Source: Solimonas sp041612095 (lineage in GTDB: Bacteria; Pseudomonadota; Gammaproteobacteria; Nevskiales; Nevskiaceae). Taken from it: a DNA stretch of 17,508 bases. Position 1 is the stretch's first letter. Each line of letters opens with the position of its first letter. The notes below the pieces were generated by a model. The model had not been told where the DNA came from. It did not search any database and saw only the letters and a list, made by a program, of their open reading frames with translations. Location of the stretch: positions 1 through 17,508 of the forward strand of contig JBFJJW010000045.1 in the NCBI GenBank assembly GCA_041612095.1. Reading direction: 5' to 3'. Both the position numbers and the translations under genes were made by a program. Positions 8,356 to 16,124 of the stretch are shown here, in pieces.

Positions 8356-9177
8356 ATGCCTTCTGCCTCCAACGATTCTGACATGCTGGTCCGCGTACGC
8401 GGCGTGCATTTTGGTCACGGCGCCCGCAAGATCTACGAAGGCGTGGATGTGGACATTCCGCGTGGCAAGGTCACGGCCATCATGGGGCCGTCGGGCACCG
8501 GCAAGACCACGCTGCTGCGCATCATCGGCGGGCAGTGGCGCCCCCAGCAGGGCACCGTCGAGTTCGACGGCGTCGATGTTCACAAGGCGACGCAGACCAA
8601 GCTGTATGCCATGCGCAAGCACATGGGCCTGCTGTTCCAGAATGGCGGGCTGCTGACCGATCTCAGCGTCTTCGACAATGTGGCCTTCCCGCTGCGCGAG
8701 CACGCCAAGCTGCCGGAGTCGATGATTCGCGACCTGGTGCTGATGAAGCTGGAAGCGGTGGGCCTGCGTGGCGCCCGCGACCTGTTCCCCGAGCAGCTGT
8801 CCGGCGGCATGTCACGCCGCGTTGCGCTTGCGCGCGCAATTGCGCTGGAACCGGACATGGTCATGTATGACGAGCCCTTCGCCGGCCAGGACCCGATCAG
8901 CCTGGGCGTGCTGATGCGCCTGATTCGCTCGCTGAATCAGTCGCTGGGCATCACCAGCGTGGTGGTTTCGCATGATGTGGATGAACTGCTTTCGATTGCC
9001 GACCATGTCTACATCCTCGGCGGTGGCAAGGTGCTGGATCACGGCACACCCGACAGCATCCGCCATTCGGAGTCGGCGCTGGTTCAACAGTTCCTCAAGG
9101 GGGAGCCGGACGGCCCGATTGCGTTCCACTACAAGGCGCGCCCGTACGCCGAAGACCTGCTGGGAGCCGACCGTTGA
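8356..9177 (+). CDS. mlaF: Phospholipid ABC transporter ATP-binding protein MlaF
   Basis: MlaF is the cytoplasmic ATPase of the MlaFEDB complex, which powers phospholipid transfer between the outer and inner membranes to keep the outer leaflet free of phospholipid. The motifs are a Walker A GPSGTGKTT at 44-52, ABC signature LSGGM at 148-152, Walker B ending in Asp172-Glu173, DEPFAGQDP (close to the E. coli MlaF version) and the switch His206. The C-terminal tail DGPIAFHYKARPYAEDLLG matches the MlaF extension known to contact the partner subunit in the dimer. Length is 273 aa (E. coli 269). The ATG at 8356 gives the expected N-terminus; a second ATG at codon 10 is possible. No close Shine-Dalgarno is seen. 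The stop overlaps the mlaE start (TTGA). Confidence 0.96.
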   Translation: MPSASNDSDMLVRVRGVHFGHGARKIYEGVDVDIPRGKVTAIMGPSGTGKTTLLRIIGGQWRPQQGTVEFDGVDVHKATQTKLYAMRKHMGLLFQNGGLLTDLSVFDNVAFPLREHAKLPESMIRDLVLMKLEAVGLRGARDLFPEQLSGGMSRRVALARAIALEPDMVMYDEPFAGQDPISLGVLMRLIRSLNQSLGITSVVVSHDVDELLSIADHVYILGGGKVLDHGTPDSIRHSESALVQQFLKGEPDGPIAFHYKARPYAEDLLGADR

Positions 9178-9941
9178 GCGCCGCACTGACCATCATCGGT
9201 GATTTTCTCGCGGGCCTCGGCCGTGCACAGTTCTTCCTGCTGAAGATTCTGGGCGCGCTGCCGGCCACGCTGCTGCGGCCGCGCCTGGTGGTCCATCAGG
9301 TCTACAGCGTGGGCGTGCTGTCGCTGATCATCATCGTCATCTCCGGCAGCTTCGTCGGCATGGTGCTGGGCCTGCAGGGATACCGCACCTTGGTGCGCTT
9401 CGGCGCCGAGGACTCGCTCGGTGTGTTCGTGGCCATGGTCATCGTGCGCGAGCTGGGGCCGGTGGTCACCGCACTGCTGTTTGCCGGTCGCGCCGGATCG
9501 GCACTGGCCGCCGAGATAGGGCTGATGAAGGCCACCGATCAGCTGTCCGCGATGGAAATGATGGCGGTGGACCCGATGCGCCGCGTCATCGCACCGCGCT
9601 TTCTTGCCGGCCTGATCTCGATGCCGCTGCTGTCGGGCATCTTCTGCGTCATGGCGATCGGGGTCGCCGGCGGCCACGCCATCGGCGTGGAGCTGCTGGG
9701 GGTCGATGCCGGCAGCTACTGGTCGCAGATTCGCGCCAGCGTCGCCTCGGAAGACCTGGTGCAAAGCTTTACCAAGAGCGCGGTATTCGGCTTCACGATC
9801 AGCTGGGTCGCGGTCTATCAGGGTTATCACGCGGCGCCGACCTCTGACGGCGTCTCCCGCGCAACCACTTCGACGGTGGTGGTGTCCTCGCTGGCGATCC
9901 TGGCGCTGGACCTCGCCCTCACCGCATTCATGTTCCGTTAA
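9174..9941 (+). CDS. mlaE: Phospholipid ABC transporter permease MlaE
   Basis: MlaE is the permease of the Mla transporter in the inner membrane; its dimer forms the lipid pocket beneath the MlaD ring. The 255-aa protein (E. coli 260) shows an interfacial helix near the N-terminus and about five membrane segments. It has the MlaE/YrbE signature AGRAGSALAAEIGLMKATDQ, followed by EMMAVDPMRRVIAPR, which docks on the ATPase. The start is TTG in a 4-nt TTGA overlap with the mlaF stop, and no better in-frame start fits the alignment with E. coli MlaE. Translation is probably coupled to mlaF. A 32-bp gap then leads to mlaD. Confidence 0.96.
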   Translation: MSAALTIIGDFLAGLGRAQFFLLKILGALPATLLRPRLVVHQVYSVGVLSLIIIVISGSFVGMVLGLQGYRTLVRFGAEDSLGVFVAMVIVRELGPVVTALLFAGRAGSALAAEIGLMKATDQLSAMEMMAVDPMRRVIAPRFLAGLISMPLLSGIFCVMAIGVAGGHAIGVELLGVDAGSYWSQIRASVASEDLVQSFTKSAVFGFTISWVAVYQGYHAAPTSDGVSRATTSTVVVSSLAILALDLALTAFMFR

Positions 9942-9973
9942 TAGCCGGCCCCGCAGGCTGGAAGAGTGAAATC

Positions 9974-10450
9974 ATGCAATCGAGAGCTCTGGAAATCCTG
10001 GTTGGCTTCTTTGTCTGCCTTGGCGTTGCCGCGGTATTCGTACTCACCTTCCGAGTCGCAAGCCTGGACACGGTTGGCGCCGGCGACAGCTTCTCGGTGA
10101 CCGCCTCCTTCGAGAACATCGGCGGCCTCAAGCCCGGCGCCGCCGTGACGATGGCGGGCGTGAAGATTGGCCGCGTACGCGCGATCACGATTGACCCGGT
10201 CGCCTTCGAGGCCGAGGTCAGGATTGATATCGACACGAGCTACAACATGATTCCCGAGGACAGCGATGCGAAGATTCTGACTGCCGGCCTTCTGGGCGAG
10301 CAGTACATCGGCATTTCCGCGGGCGGCGCCGAGAAGCCGCTGACCGATGGCAGCAAGATCAAGTTCACGCAGTCGGCACTGGTACTGGAAAACATCATCG
10401 GTCAGTTTCTGACCAGCACCGCCAGCCAGCAACAGCCGGCTGCCGAGTAA
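9974..10450 (+). CDS. mlaD: MCE-domain lipid-binding protein MlaD
   Basis: MlaD is anchored in the inner membrane and forms a hexameric periplasmic ring whose central pore passes phospholipid between MlaC and MlaE. The 158-aa protein has one membrane segment at about residues 7-28 and a single MCE domain at about 38-118 (SVTASFENIGGLKPGAAVTM), including the hydrophobic pore region GLLGEQYIGI. A C-terminal helix rich in Leu, Ile and Gln follows and ends in QQQPAAE. It is shorter than E. coli MlaD (183 aa) because of a shorter tail. A GAGTG element shortly before the ATG can serve as ribosome-binding site. It lies 20 nt before mlaC. Confidence 0.96.
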   Translation: MQSRALEILVGFFVCLGVAAVFVLTFRVASLDTVGAGDSFSVTASFENIGGLKPGAAVTMAGVKIGRVRAITIDPVAFEAEVRIDIDTSYNMIPEDSDAKILTAGLLGEQYIGISAGGAEKPLTDGSKIKFTQSALVLENIIGQFLTSTASQQQPAAE

Positions 10451-10470
10451 CCGGCATTCAGGGAGTCAAC

Positions 10471-11103
10471 ATGACCAAGTACATCTTCATGGCGTTCGCA
10501 CTGCTGCTGGGCAGCATTGCTCATGCCGCAACGCCCAAGGCGCCGGACGAGGTCGTCAAGGAAGGCACCGCGACACTGCAAAGCCTGATTGCCAAGAACC
10601 ACGCCCAGTACAAGGCCGATCTCCCGGCGTTCTACAAGACGGTAGATGACATCGTCGTGTCGTACTTCGACGTGCCGTTCATCGCGCGCACGGTGCTGGC
10701 TCGCAACTACCGTGAGGCCAGCGAATCGCAGCGCAAGCGCTTCCAGGAGGCGTTCAAGTCGATGCTGATCCACTCCTACGCCAATTCGCTGCTGGAGTAT
10801 CACGACTCGGTCGAGGCCGAGTGGAAGCCGTTGCGCATGGCCCCCACCGACACCGACGTGGTGGTCAATTCGGCGCTGATCCGCGGCGAAGGCAAGCCAC
10901 CCATCGCCATCGGCTTTGCGATGCATCTGGTCAACAACCAGTGGAAGGTCTACGACATCACGATCGAGAACCTGTCGCTGGTGACCAACTTCCGCAGCCA
11001 GTTTGCTTCGGAGATCAAGAAGAACGGGCTGGATGCCGTGATCACCCGCATGGAAGGCGGCAAGCTCAAGCCCGCCGAGCCAGCGGTCAAGACCAAGGGT
11101 TGA
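10471..11103 (+). CDS. mlaC: Periplasmic phospholipid-binding protein MlaC
   Basis: MlaC is the soluble periplasmic carrier that ferries phospholipid between outer-membrane MlaA and the inner-membrane MlaFEDB complex. The 210-aa protein (E. coli 211) has a classic signal peptide with predicted cleavage after AHA at 17-19. The mature domain fits the MlaC/Ttg2D family, with conserved stretches SYFDVPFIARTVLARNY, RKRFQEAFKSMLIHSYANSL and a VYDITIENLSLVTNFRSQF segment near the C-terminus. A strong Shine-Dalgarno, AGGGAG at 10460-10465, sits 5 nt before the ATG, stronger than those of its neighbours. This fits a carrier needed in more copies than the transporter. mlaB starts 7 nt after the stop. 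Confidence 0.96.
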   Translation: MTKYIFMAFALLLGSIAHAATPKAPDEVVKEGTATLQSLIAKNHAQYKADLPAFYKTVDDIVVSYFDVPFIARTVLARNYREASESQRKRFQEAFKSMLIHSYANSLLEYHDSVEAEWKPLRMAPTDTDVVVNSALIRGEGKPPIAIGFAMHLVNNQWKVYDITIENLSLVTNFRSQFASEIKKNGLDAVITRMEGGKLKPAEPAVKTKG

Positions 11104-11110
11104 GCCTGCG

Positions 11111-11371
11111 ATGAGCGGACCCAGCGAACTGCGTGGCGATCTGACGCTGAAGTCGATGCCGGCATGGTTGGCCAAGGCAGAGGCCCTCAGCGCCGCCGGA
11201 CGCCTGGATCTCAGCGGGGTTGAACGTACCGACAGTTCCGGGCTGGCCCTGCTGCTGGAACTGAATCGCCGCGCGCGTGCGCGCGGGGCCGCGCTGGAGT
11301 TCGTCGGCGCCCCGTCCCAGCTGCGGACCATGGCTACATTCTTCGGTCTTGATGCGGTCCTGAAGCTGTAA
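11111..11371 (+). CDS. mlaB: STAS-domain subunit MlaB
   Basis: MlaB is a small cytoplasmic STAS protein that binds MlaF and is needed for assembly and activity of the transporter. The 86-aa product is a single STAS domain. Its core motif VERTDSSGLALLLEL lines up with E. coli MlaB VDTGGLALL; Ser42 takes the place of the E. coli Thr (Thr52 as I recall) that is important for function, which keeps a hydroxyl side chain. Position between mlaC and mlaA supports the call, since STAS sequences are weakly conserved. It starts 7 nt after mlaC. The mlaA ATG is 24 nt after its stop. Confidence 0.92.
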   Translation: MSGPSELRGDLTLKSMPAWLAKAEALSAAGRLDLSGVERTDSSGLALLLELNRRARARGAALEFVGAPSQLRTMATFFGLDAVLKL

Positions 11372-11382
11372 GAACGGTTGTT

Positions 11383-11390
11383 GGGGGGAG
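11383..11390 (+). promoter_or_regulatory. Strong ribosome-binding site deciding the mlaA start
   Basis: GGGGGGAG ends 5 nt before the ATG at 11396. This supports that ATG over the in-frame TTG at 11378, which lies upstream of the site. Confidence 0.7.
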
Positions 11391-11395
11391 TTGCA

Positions 11396-12097
11396 ATGCG
11401 TCTGATCATGATTGGCCTGGCCTGTGCGCTCAGCGCATGCGCGCATAGCCCGGTGGATGACCCGGATGACCCGCTGGAACCGGTCAATCGCGTGGTCTAT
11501 GGCTTCAATGAAAAGGTGGACACCTACGTGGCGCAGCCGGTGGCGCGCGGCTACGTCAAGGTGGTGCCGTCGCCGATCCGCACCGGTGTCAGCAACTTTC
11601 TGGACAACCTCGGCTATCCCGCCGTCATCATCAACGACGCGCTGCAGGGTAAGTTTGCGCAAGCCGGGCGTGACACCGGTCGCTTCCTGCTGAACAGCAC
11701 CTTCGGTCTGGCTGGTTTTCTGGATCCGGCCACCCGCGTCGGTCTGGAGAAAAACCGTGAGGACCTGGGGCAAACCCTCGGCACCTGGGGCGTGGGGCCG
11801 GGCTGGTATCTGATGCTGCCCCTGCTGGGGCCAACAACCAATCGTGATCTGGTTGGCCGTGGCGGCGACACCTTCAGCAACCTCGGCACCTACGCCGAGA
11901 GTGACACGCGTATCGCGCTAGGCTTGGTTGGCGCGGTGGACCTGCGTGCCCGGTTGCTGGGCGCCGAGCGCGTGCTGCAGGATCAGTTCGATCCCTACGT
12001 GTTCGTGCGCAGCGCCTATCTGCAGCGCCGGCAATACCTGGTGTATGACGGCAACCCACCGAAGGAAGAAATCGACTACGGCGACGACTTCGAATAA
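11396..12097 (+). CDS. mlaA: Outer-membrane lipoprotein MlaA (VacJ)
   Basis: MlaA sits as a ring in the inner leaflet of the outer membrane, removes mislocalised phospholipid from the outer leaflet and hands it to MlaC. The ATG at 11396 gives a 233-aa protein with a lipoprotein signal, lipobox LSAC with Cys15; Ala at +2 fits outer-membrane sorting. The MlaA/VacJ family is clear from DPLEPVNRVVYGFNE, the SNFLDNLGYPAVIINDALQG stretch, GRFLLNSTFGLAGFLDPA and GVGPGWYLMLPLLGPTTNRD. It ends in the acidic tail YGDDFE. In E. coli mlaA is remote from mlaFEDCB; here it is the last gene of the cluster, so the whole pathway is encoded together. A terminator follows. Confidence 0.95.
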   Translation: MRLIMIGLACALSACAHSPVDDPDDPLEPVNRVVYGFNEKVDTYVAQPVARGYVKVVPSPIRTGVSNFLDNLGYPAVIINDALQGKFAQAGRDTGRFLLNSTFGLAGFLDPATRVGLEKNREDLGQTLGTWGVGPGWYLMLPLLGPTTNRDLVGRGGDTFSNLGTYAESDTRIALGLVGAVDLRARLLGAERVLQDQFDPYVFVRSAYLQRRQYLVYDGNPPKEEIDYGDDFE

Positions 12098-12115
12098 GGC
12101 ATCGCAGTTCGGCAC

Positions 12116-12150
12116 AAACAACAAGGGCGCCTAAGGCGCCCTTGTTGTTT
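12116..12150. terminator. Bidirectional intrinsic terminator between mlaA and purL
   Basis: Two 16-nt arms, AAACAACAAGGGCGCC and GGCGCCCTTGTTGTTT, are perfect complements around a TAA loop. On either strand this reads as a 7-bp GC stem followed by TTGTTGTTT, so it can stop both the mla transcript and the convergent purL transcript. Its last two bases are part of the purL stop codon. Confidence 0.93.
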
Positions 12151-15100
12151 AACGCACCCAGTTACGCGCGTTCACGAACATCTGGAACCAGGGTGTCTTG
12201 CCTGCCTCCCAGCGCTGCGGCCACCAGGAGCCGGTCACGCCATGCACCGTGCGCTCCGGGTGCGGCATCAGAATCGTGATGCGGCCATCAGTGTTGCAGA
12301 CGCTGGTCAGCCCCTGCGGAGAACCATTGGGATTGGCCGGGTAGCTCAGGGCAACCGCGCCCTGCCCGTTCACGTACCGCATGGCGATCTGGCCACCCGT
12401 CTGCAGACGGGCCAGGCTATCGGCGGATGCAAACACCGCGCGCCCTTCGCCATGCGCGACCGCGATCGGCAGCGTGGAGCCGGCCATGCCGGCAAAGAAC
12501 AGTGACTTCGACTCGGTGATCTCCACCTGTGACCAGCGGCCTTCAAACTGCTCGCTGCGATTGCGCTGGAACGTCGGCCAATCTTCCGAACCCGGAACAA
12601 TGCTCTGCAGGGCCGCGAACATCTGGCAGCCATTGCAGACACCGAGCGCAAACCGATCCTCGCGTGCAAAGAAGCTCTGAAACTCGGCGCGCGCGCGCTC
12701 GTTGAACAGGATGGTCTTGGCCCAGCCGCGGCCCGCACCCAGCACGTCGCCGTACGAGAAGCCGCCGCAGGCGACCAGCCCCGAGAAATCGGCAAGCTGC
12801 ACGCGACCTTCCAGTACGTCGGTCATGTGCACGTCCACCGCTTCAAAACCGGCGCTGTCAAAAGCCCAGGCCATCTCGTAGTGACTGTTCACGCCCTGCT
12901 CGCGCAGGATCGCGACCTTGGGCCGCTGCGCCAGATGCGGCGCGGCGCTCTGCGCCGCCGGATCAAAGCTGAGCTGCACCCGCAGACCCGAGTCGTCCGA
13001 AGCGGCAACGGCTGCGAATTCCTCGCGCGCGCATTCCGGATCGTCGCGCAACTCGGCGATGCGATAGCTGGTCTCCGACCAGCGGCGATGCAGCTCGGCG
13101 CTGGTCGCGGCAAACAGAACCTCGCCTGCGCGGTTCAGGCTGAAACGGCCATCTCCAGTCGGCGCACCCAGATCATGCGCCGCCAACCCGGCGGCCTTGA
13201 ATGTGGCGAGTACCTCGCCCGCGTCTGCGGCGCGCACCTGAATCACAAAGCCCAGCTCTTCGTTGAACACCGCTGCCAGCGCATCTGCACCCAGGGCCGC
13301 GATGTCCACCTGCACACCGCAGCGCCCGGCAAACGCCATCTCCGCCAGCGTCGCCAGCAGGCCGCCGTCACTGCGGTCATGGTAGGCCAGCAGGCGGCCT
13401 TGGCCGTTGAGTTGTTGAATCAAGGCGAACGCGGCCTTGAGCAGCGCGGCGTCATCAAGGTCCGGCGCTACATCACCCACCTGGCCATAGACCTGCGCCA
13501 GCGCCGAGCCACCGAGGCGATTCTTGCCGGCGCCAAGGTCCACCAGGATCAGCCGCGTCGCGCCCTGGTCAGTGCGCAGCTGCGGCGTCAACGACGCCCG
13601 CACATCACGCACCGGCGCAAAGGCGGTGACGATCAAGGACAGCGGCGCGGTCTGGGTACGGGTTTCACCGTCCTGCGACCACATGCTCTTCATCGACAGC
13701 GAATCCTTGCCGACCGGAATCGCGATACCGAGCTGCGGGCACAGCTCGGCACCGACCGCGCGCACGGTGTCGAACAGGCGTGCGTCCTCATCGTGCTGAC
13801 CGCAGGCGGCCATCCAGTTCGCCGACATGCGGATGTCAGAGAGCCGATCGATACGCGCGGCGGCGATGTTCAGCACCGCTTCCGCCACCGCCATGCGGCC
13901 GGAGGCCGGGCCGTCCAGCAAGGCCAGCGGCGTACGCTCGCCCATCGCCATGGCTTCACCGGTTGTGGCCTCGAAGCCGGTTGCCGTCACTGCGCAATCC
14001 GCCACCGGCACCTGCCAGGGGCCGACCATCTGGTCGCGCACGGTCAGACCGCCAACGCTGCGGTCACCAATCGTGATCAGGAAGTTCTTGGAGGCCACGC
14101 AGGGCAGGCACAGCACCCGGTCCACGGCCTCGGCCAGGCTGATCGCCGCCGTATCCAGCGGTGGAAACTGGCTGGGCTGACGCCGGCTGCTGCGCTGCAG
14201 GCGCGGCGCCTTGCCCAGCAGTACCGGCATCGGCAGGTTCACCGGTCGGCTGCCATCGAGGCCGTCTTCAACAATCAACTGCGGCTCCACGGTCGCGGTG
14301 CCGACCACCGCGTAGGGGCAGCGCTCGCGGGCGCAGATGGCGGCAAAGCGCGCGACGTCCTCAGCGGCCAGCGCCAGCACATAGCGCTCCTGCGACTCGT
14401 TGCACCAGATTTCCATCGGCGACAGCGCCGGATCAGCGGACTGCACATCGCGCAGCTGGAAGTGGCCGCCGCGGCCATCCGCGTCCACCAGTTCGGGCAG
14501 CGCATTGGAGATCCCGCCGGCACCGACGTCGTGTATCGACAGAATCGGGTTGGCATCGCCCAGCGCCCAGCACGCATCGACCACATCCTGGCAGCGACGC
14601 TCCAGCTCCGGGTTGGCGCGCTGCACCGAAGCAAAATCCAGCTCCGCGGTGCTGGCACCCGTCGCCATGCTCGACGCCGCCCCGCCCCCCAGGCCGATCA
14701 GCATCGCCGGACCGCCGAGCACGATCAGCTGCGCGCCGGCGACGACCTCCAGTTTCTCGACATGCCCGGCGCGGATATTGCCGTAGCCGCCCGCGATCAT
14801 GATCGGCTTGTGGTAGCCGCGGTTGCGGCCATCCGGCGTCAGCTGCTCGTAGCTGCGGAAGTAGCCGCTGAGTCCCGGCCGCCCGAACTCGTTGCTGTAG
14901 GCTGCGGCGCCGATCGGGCCTTCCAGCATGATCTGCAGCGCCGAGGCCATGCGCGGCGGGCGGCCCAGGTCGGCCTCCCAGGGTTGCTCGAATCCGGGTA
15001 TGCGCAGATTGGAAACGGAATAGCCGCTGAGTCCGGCCTTGGGCTTGCCGCCACGCCCGGTTGCCGCCTCGTCGCGAATCTCGCCGCCGGCGCCGGTGCC

Positions 15101-15997
15101 CGCGCCCGGATGCGGGCTGATGCCGGTAGGGTGATTGTGCGTCTCCACCTTCATCAGGATATGCACCGGCTCTTCGTGCCGGCGCCAGACGCGATCGGCC
15201 TCGGCAAACCAGCGCATGGCCGTATGCCCTTCGATCACCGAGGCATTGTCCTTGTAGGCCGACAGCACACCCTGCGGGCTGGCGGCATAGGTCAGGCGGA
15301 TCATCTGGAACAACGAGTGCGGCTGCAGCTCGCCATCCACGGTAAATTCGCCGTTGAAGATCTTGTGTCTGCAATGCTCGCTGTTGACCTGCGCGAACAT
15401 CATCAGCTCGGCATCGCTGGGATTCTGCCCGGCGCTGCGGTAGTAGTCGGCGAGATAGCGAATCTCGTCGGCGGACAGCGCCAAACCCCAGTCGCGATTG
15501 GCCGCCACCAGCGCGTCCTCGCCTCCGCGCAAGATGTCCACCCGTCGCAGTTCACGGCGCTGCTGCGCCTCGAACATCTGCTGCATCTGCGCAACATCCG
15601 TCAGCACCGACTCCATCATCGGGTCATGCAGCGCAGCCCAGGCGGACTCGGGAAGGCTCCGGATGCCCTGGAACAGATAGGCGCGGCCATGCTCGATGCG
15701 GCGCACGCCGCTCAGTCCGCAGACGCGGGCAATGTCGGTGGCCTTGCTCGACCACGGCGACGTGGTGCCGACCCGCGGCAATACGTACAGCACCAGATCC
15801 GCATTCCCGATGGCATCCGGGCCCGGGCCCAGCAGCTGCCGCAGCTCGGCCGTCGCCAGGCCGTCACCCTCCACCAGATACAGATCACGCACCCGGAGGC
15901 CGCTAAGCCCGGGGGCCTGCGGTTCCAGCTGCTTGAGCAAACGGGCAATACGGAAGGCCGAGAGGCTCTCGGCACCGGGCAGGACGGTCAGACCCAT
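12149..15997 (-). CDS. purL: Phosphoribosylformylglycinamidine synthase (large single-chain PurL)
   Basis: This enzyme converts FGAR, glutamine and ATP to FGAM, the fourth step of de novo purine synthesis. It is the long one-chain form with N-terminal, synthetase and glutamine amidotransferase domains: 1282 aa from this start against 1295 in E. coli. Visible are NSEHCRHKIF, the nucleotide-binding region GAGTGAGGEIRDEAATGRGG, LGGPAMLIGLGGGAASSM, and the class I glutaminase GVCNGCQM with nucleophile Cys1121 plus PHPER with His1246 and Glu1248. The frame is open 69 codons further upstream. I chose the ATG at 15997 because AAGGA sits 5 nt before it and similarity to E. coli PurL starts there. An ATG at 16054 is the alternative. 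Confidence 0.96.
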   Translation of the reverse strand: MGLTVLPGAESLSAFRIARLLKQLEPQAPGLSGLRVRDLYLVEGDGLATAELRQLLGPGPDAIGNADLVLYVLPRVGTTSPWSSKATDIARVCGLSGVRRIEHGRAYLFQGIRSLPESAWAALHDPMMESVLTDVAQMQQMFEAQQRRELRRVDILRGGEDALVAANRDWGLALSADEIRYLADYYRSAGQNPSDAELMMFAQVNSEHCRHKIFNGEFTVDGELQPHSLFQMIRLTYAASPQGVLSAYKDNASVIEGHTAMRWFAEADRVWRRHEEPVHILMKVETHNHPTGISPHPGAGTGAGGEIRDEAATGRGGKPKAGLSGYSVSNLRIPGFEQPWEADLGRPPRMASALQIMLEGPIGAAAYSNEFGRPGLSGYFRSYEQLTPDGRNRGYHKPIMIAGGYGNIRAGHVEKLEVVAGAQLIVLGGPAMLIGLGGGAASSMATGASTAELDFASVQRANPELERRCQDVVDACWALGDANPILSIHDVGAGGISNALPELVDADGRGGHFQLRDVQSADPALSPMEIWCNESQERYVLALAAEDVARFAAICARERCPYAVVGTATVEPQLIVEDGLDGSRPVNLPMPVLLGKAPRLQRSSRRQPSQFPPLDTAAISLAEAVDRVLCLPCVASKNFLITIGDRSVGGLTVRDQMVGPWQVPVADCAVTATGFEATTGEAMAMGERTPLALLDGPASGRMAVAEAVLNIAAARIDRLSDIRMSANWMAACGQHDEDARLFDTVRAVGAELCPQLGIAIPVGKDSLSMKSMWSQDGETRTQTAPLSLIVTAFAPVRDVRASLTPQLRTDQGATRLILVDLGAGKNRLGGSALAQVYGQVGDVAPDLDDAALLKAAFALIQQLNGQGRLLAYHDRSDGGLLATLAEMAFAGRCGVQVDIAALGADALAAVFNEELGFVIQVRAADAGEVLATFKAAGLAAHDLGAPTGDGRFSLNRAGEVLFAATSAELHRRWSETSYRIAELRDDPECAREEFAAVAASDDSGLRVQLSFDPAAQSAAPHLAQRPKVAILREQGVNSHYEMAWAFDSAGFEAVDVHMTDVLEGRVQLADFSGLVACGGFSYGDVLGAGRGWAKTILFNERARAEFQSFFAREDRFALGVCNGCQMFAALQSIVPGSEDWPTFQRNRSEQFEGRWSQVEITESKSLFFAGMAGSTLPIAVAHGEGRAVFASADSLARLQTGGQIAMRYVNGQGAVALSYPANPNGSPQGLTSVCNTDGRITILMPHPERTVHGVTGSWWPQRWEAGKTPWFQMFVNARNWVR

Positions 15998-16002
15998 GAC
16001 GT

Positions 16003-16007
16003 TCCTT
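16003..16007 (-). promoter_or_regulatory. Ribosome-binding site deciding the purL start
   Basis: AAGGA on the minus strand lies 5 nt before the ATG whose first base is 15997. It supports that start over the upstream in-frame ATGs at 16054 and 16204. Confidence 0.65.
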
Positions 16008-16013
16008 GGCGAG

Positions 16014-16033
16014 GTCTCCGCGACTGCGGAGAC
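16014..16033 (-). promoter_or_regulatory. Perfect 8-bp hairpin in the purL leader
   Basis: On the minus strand GTCTCCGC and GCGGAGAC pair perfectly around the loop AGTC, ending 6 nt before the AAGGA site of purL. No T-run follows, so it is not a typical terminator. A role in mRNA stability or translation is possible but unproven. The rest of the 127-bp leader (15998-16124) shows no convincing promoter, and no PurR-type operator was recognised. Confidence 0.5.
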
Positions 16034-16124
16034 GGGCAAATGAAGGGCGCGCATTTTCGCATGTTTCCGCCCGCAACCGGGCAGCCCCCGCCGATGTCCC
16101 GGGCAAATTCTCCGGCCAGCGGCC

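Noticed and set aside
11378..11395. TTG start for mlaA giving six more residues
   Set aside because: The strong GGGGGGAG site lies after it and 5 nt before the ATG at 11396, which also gives a normal-length lipoprotein signal.
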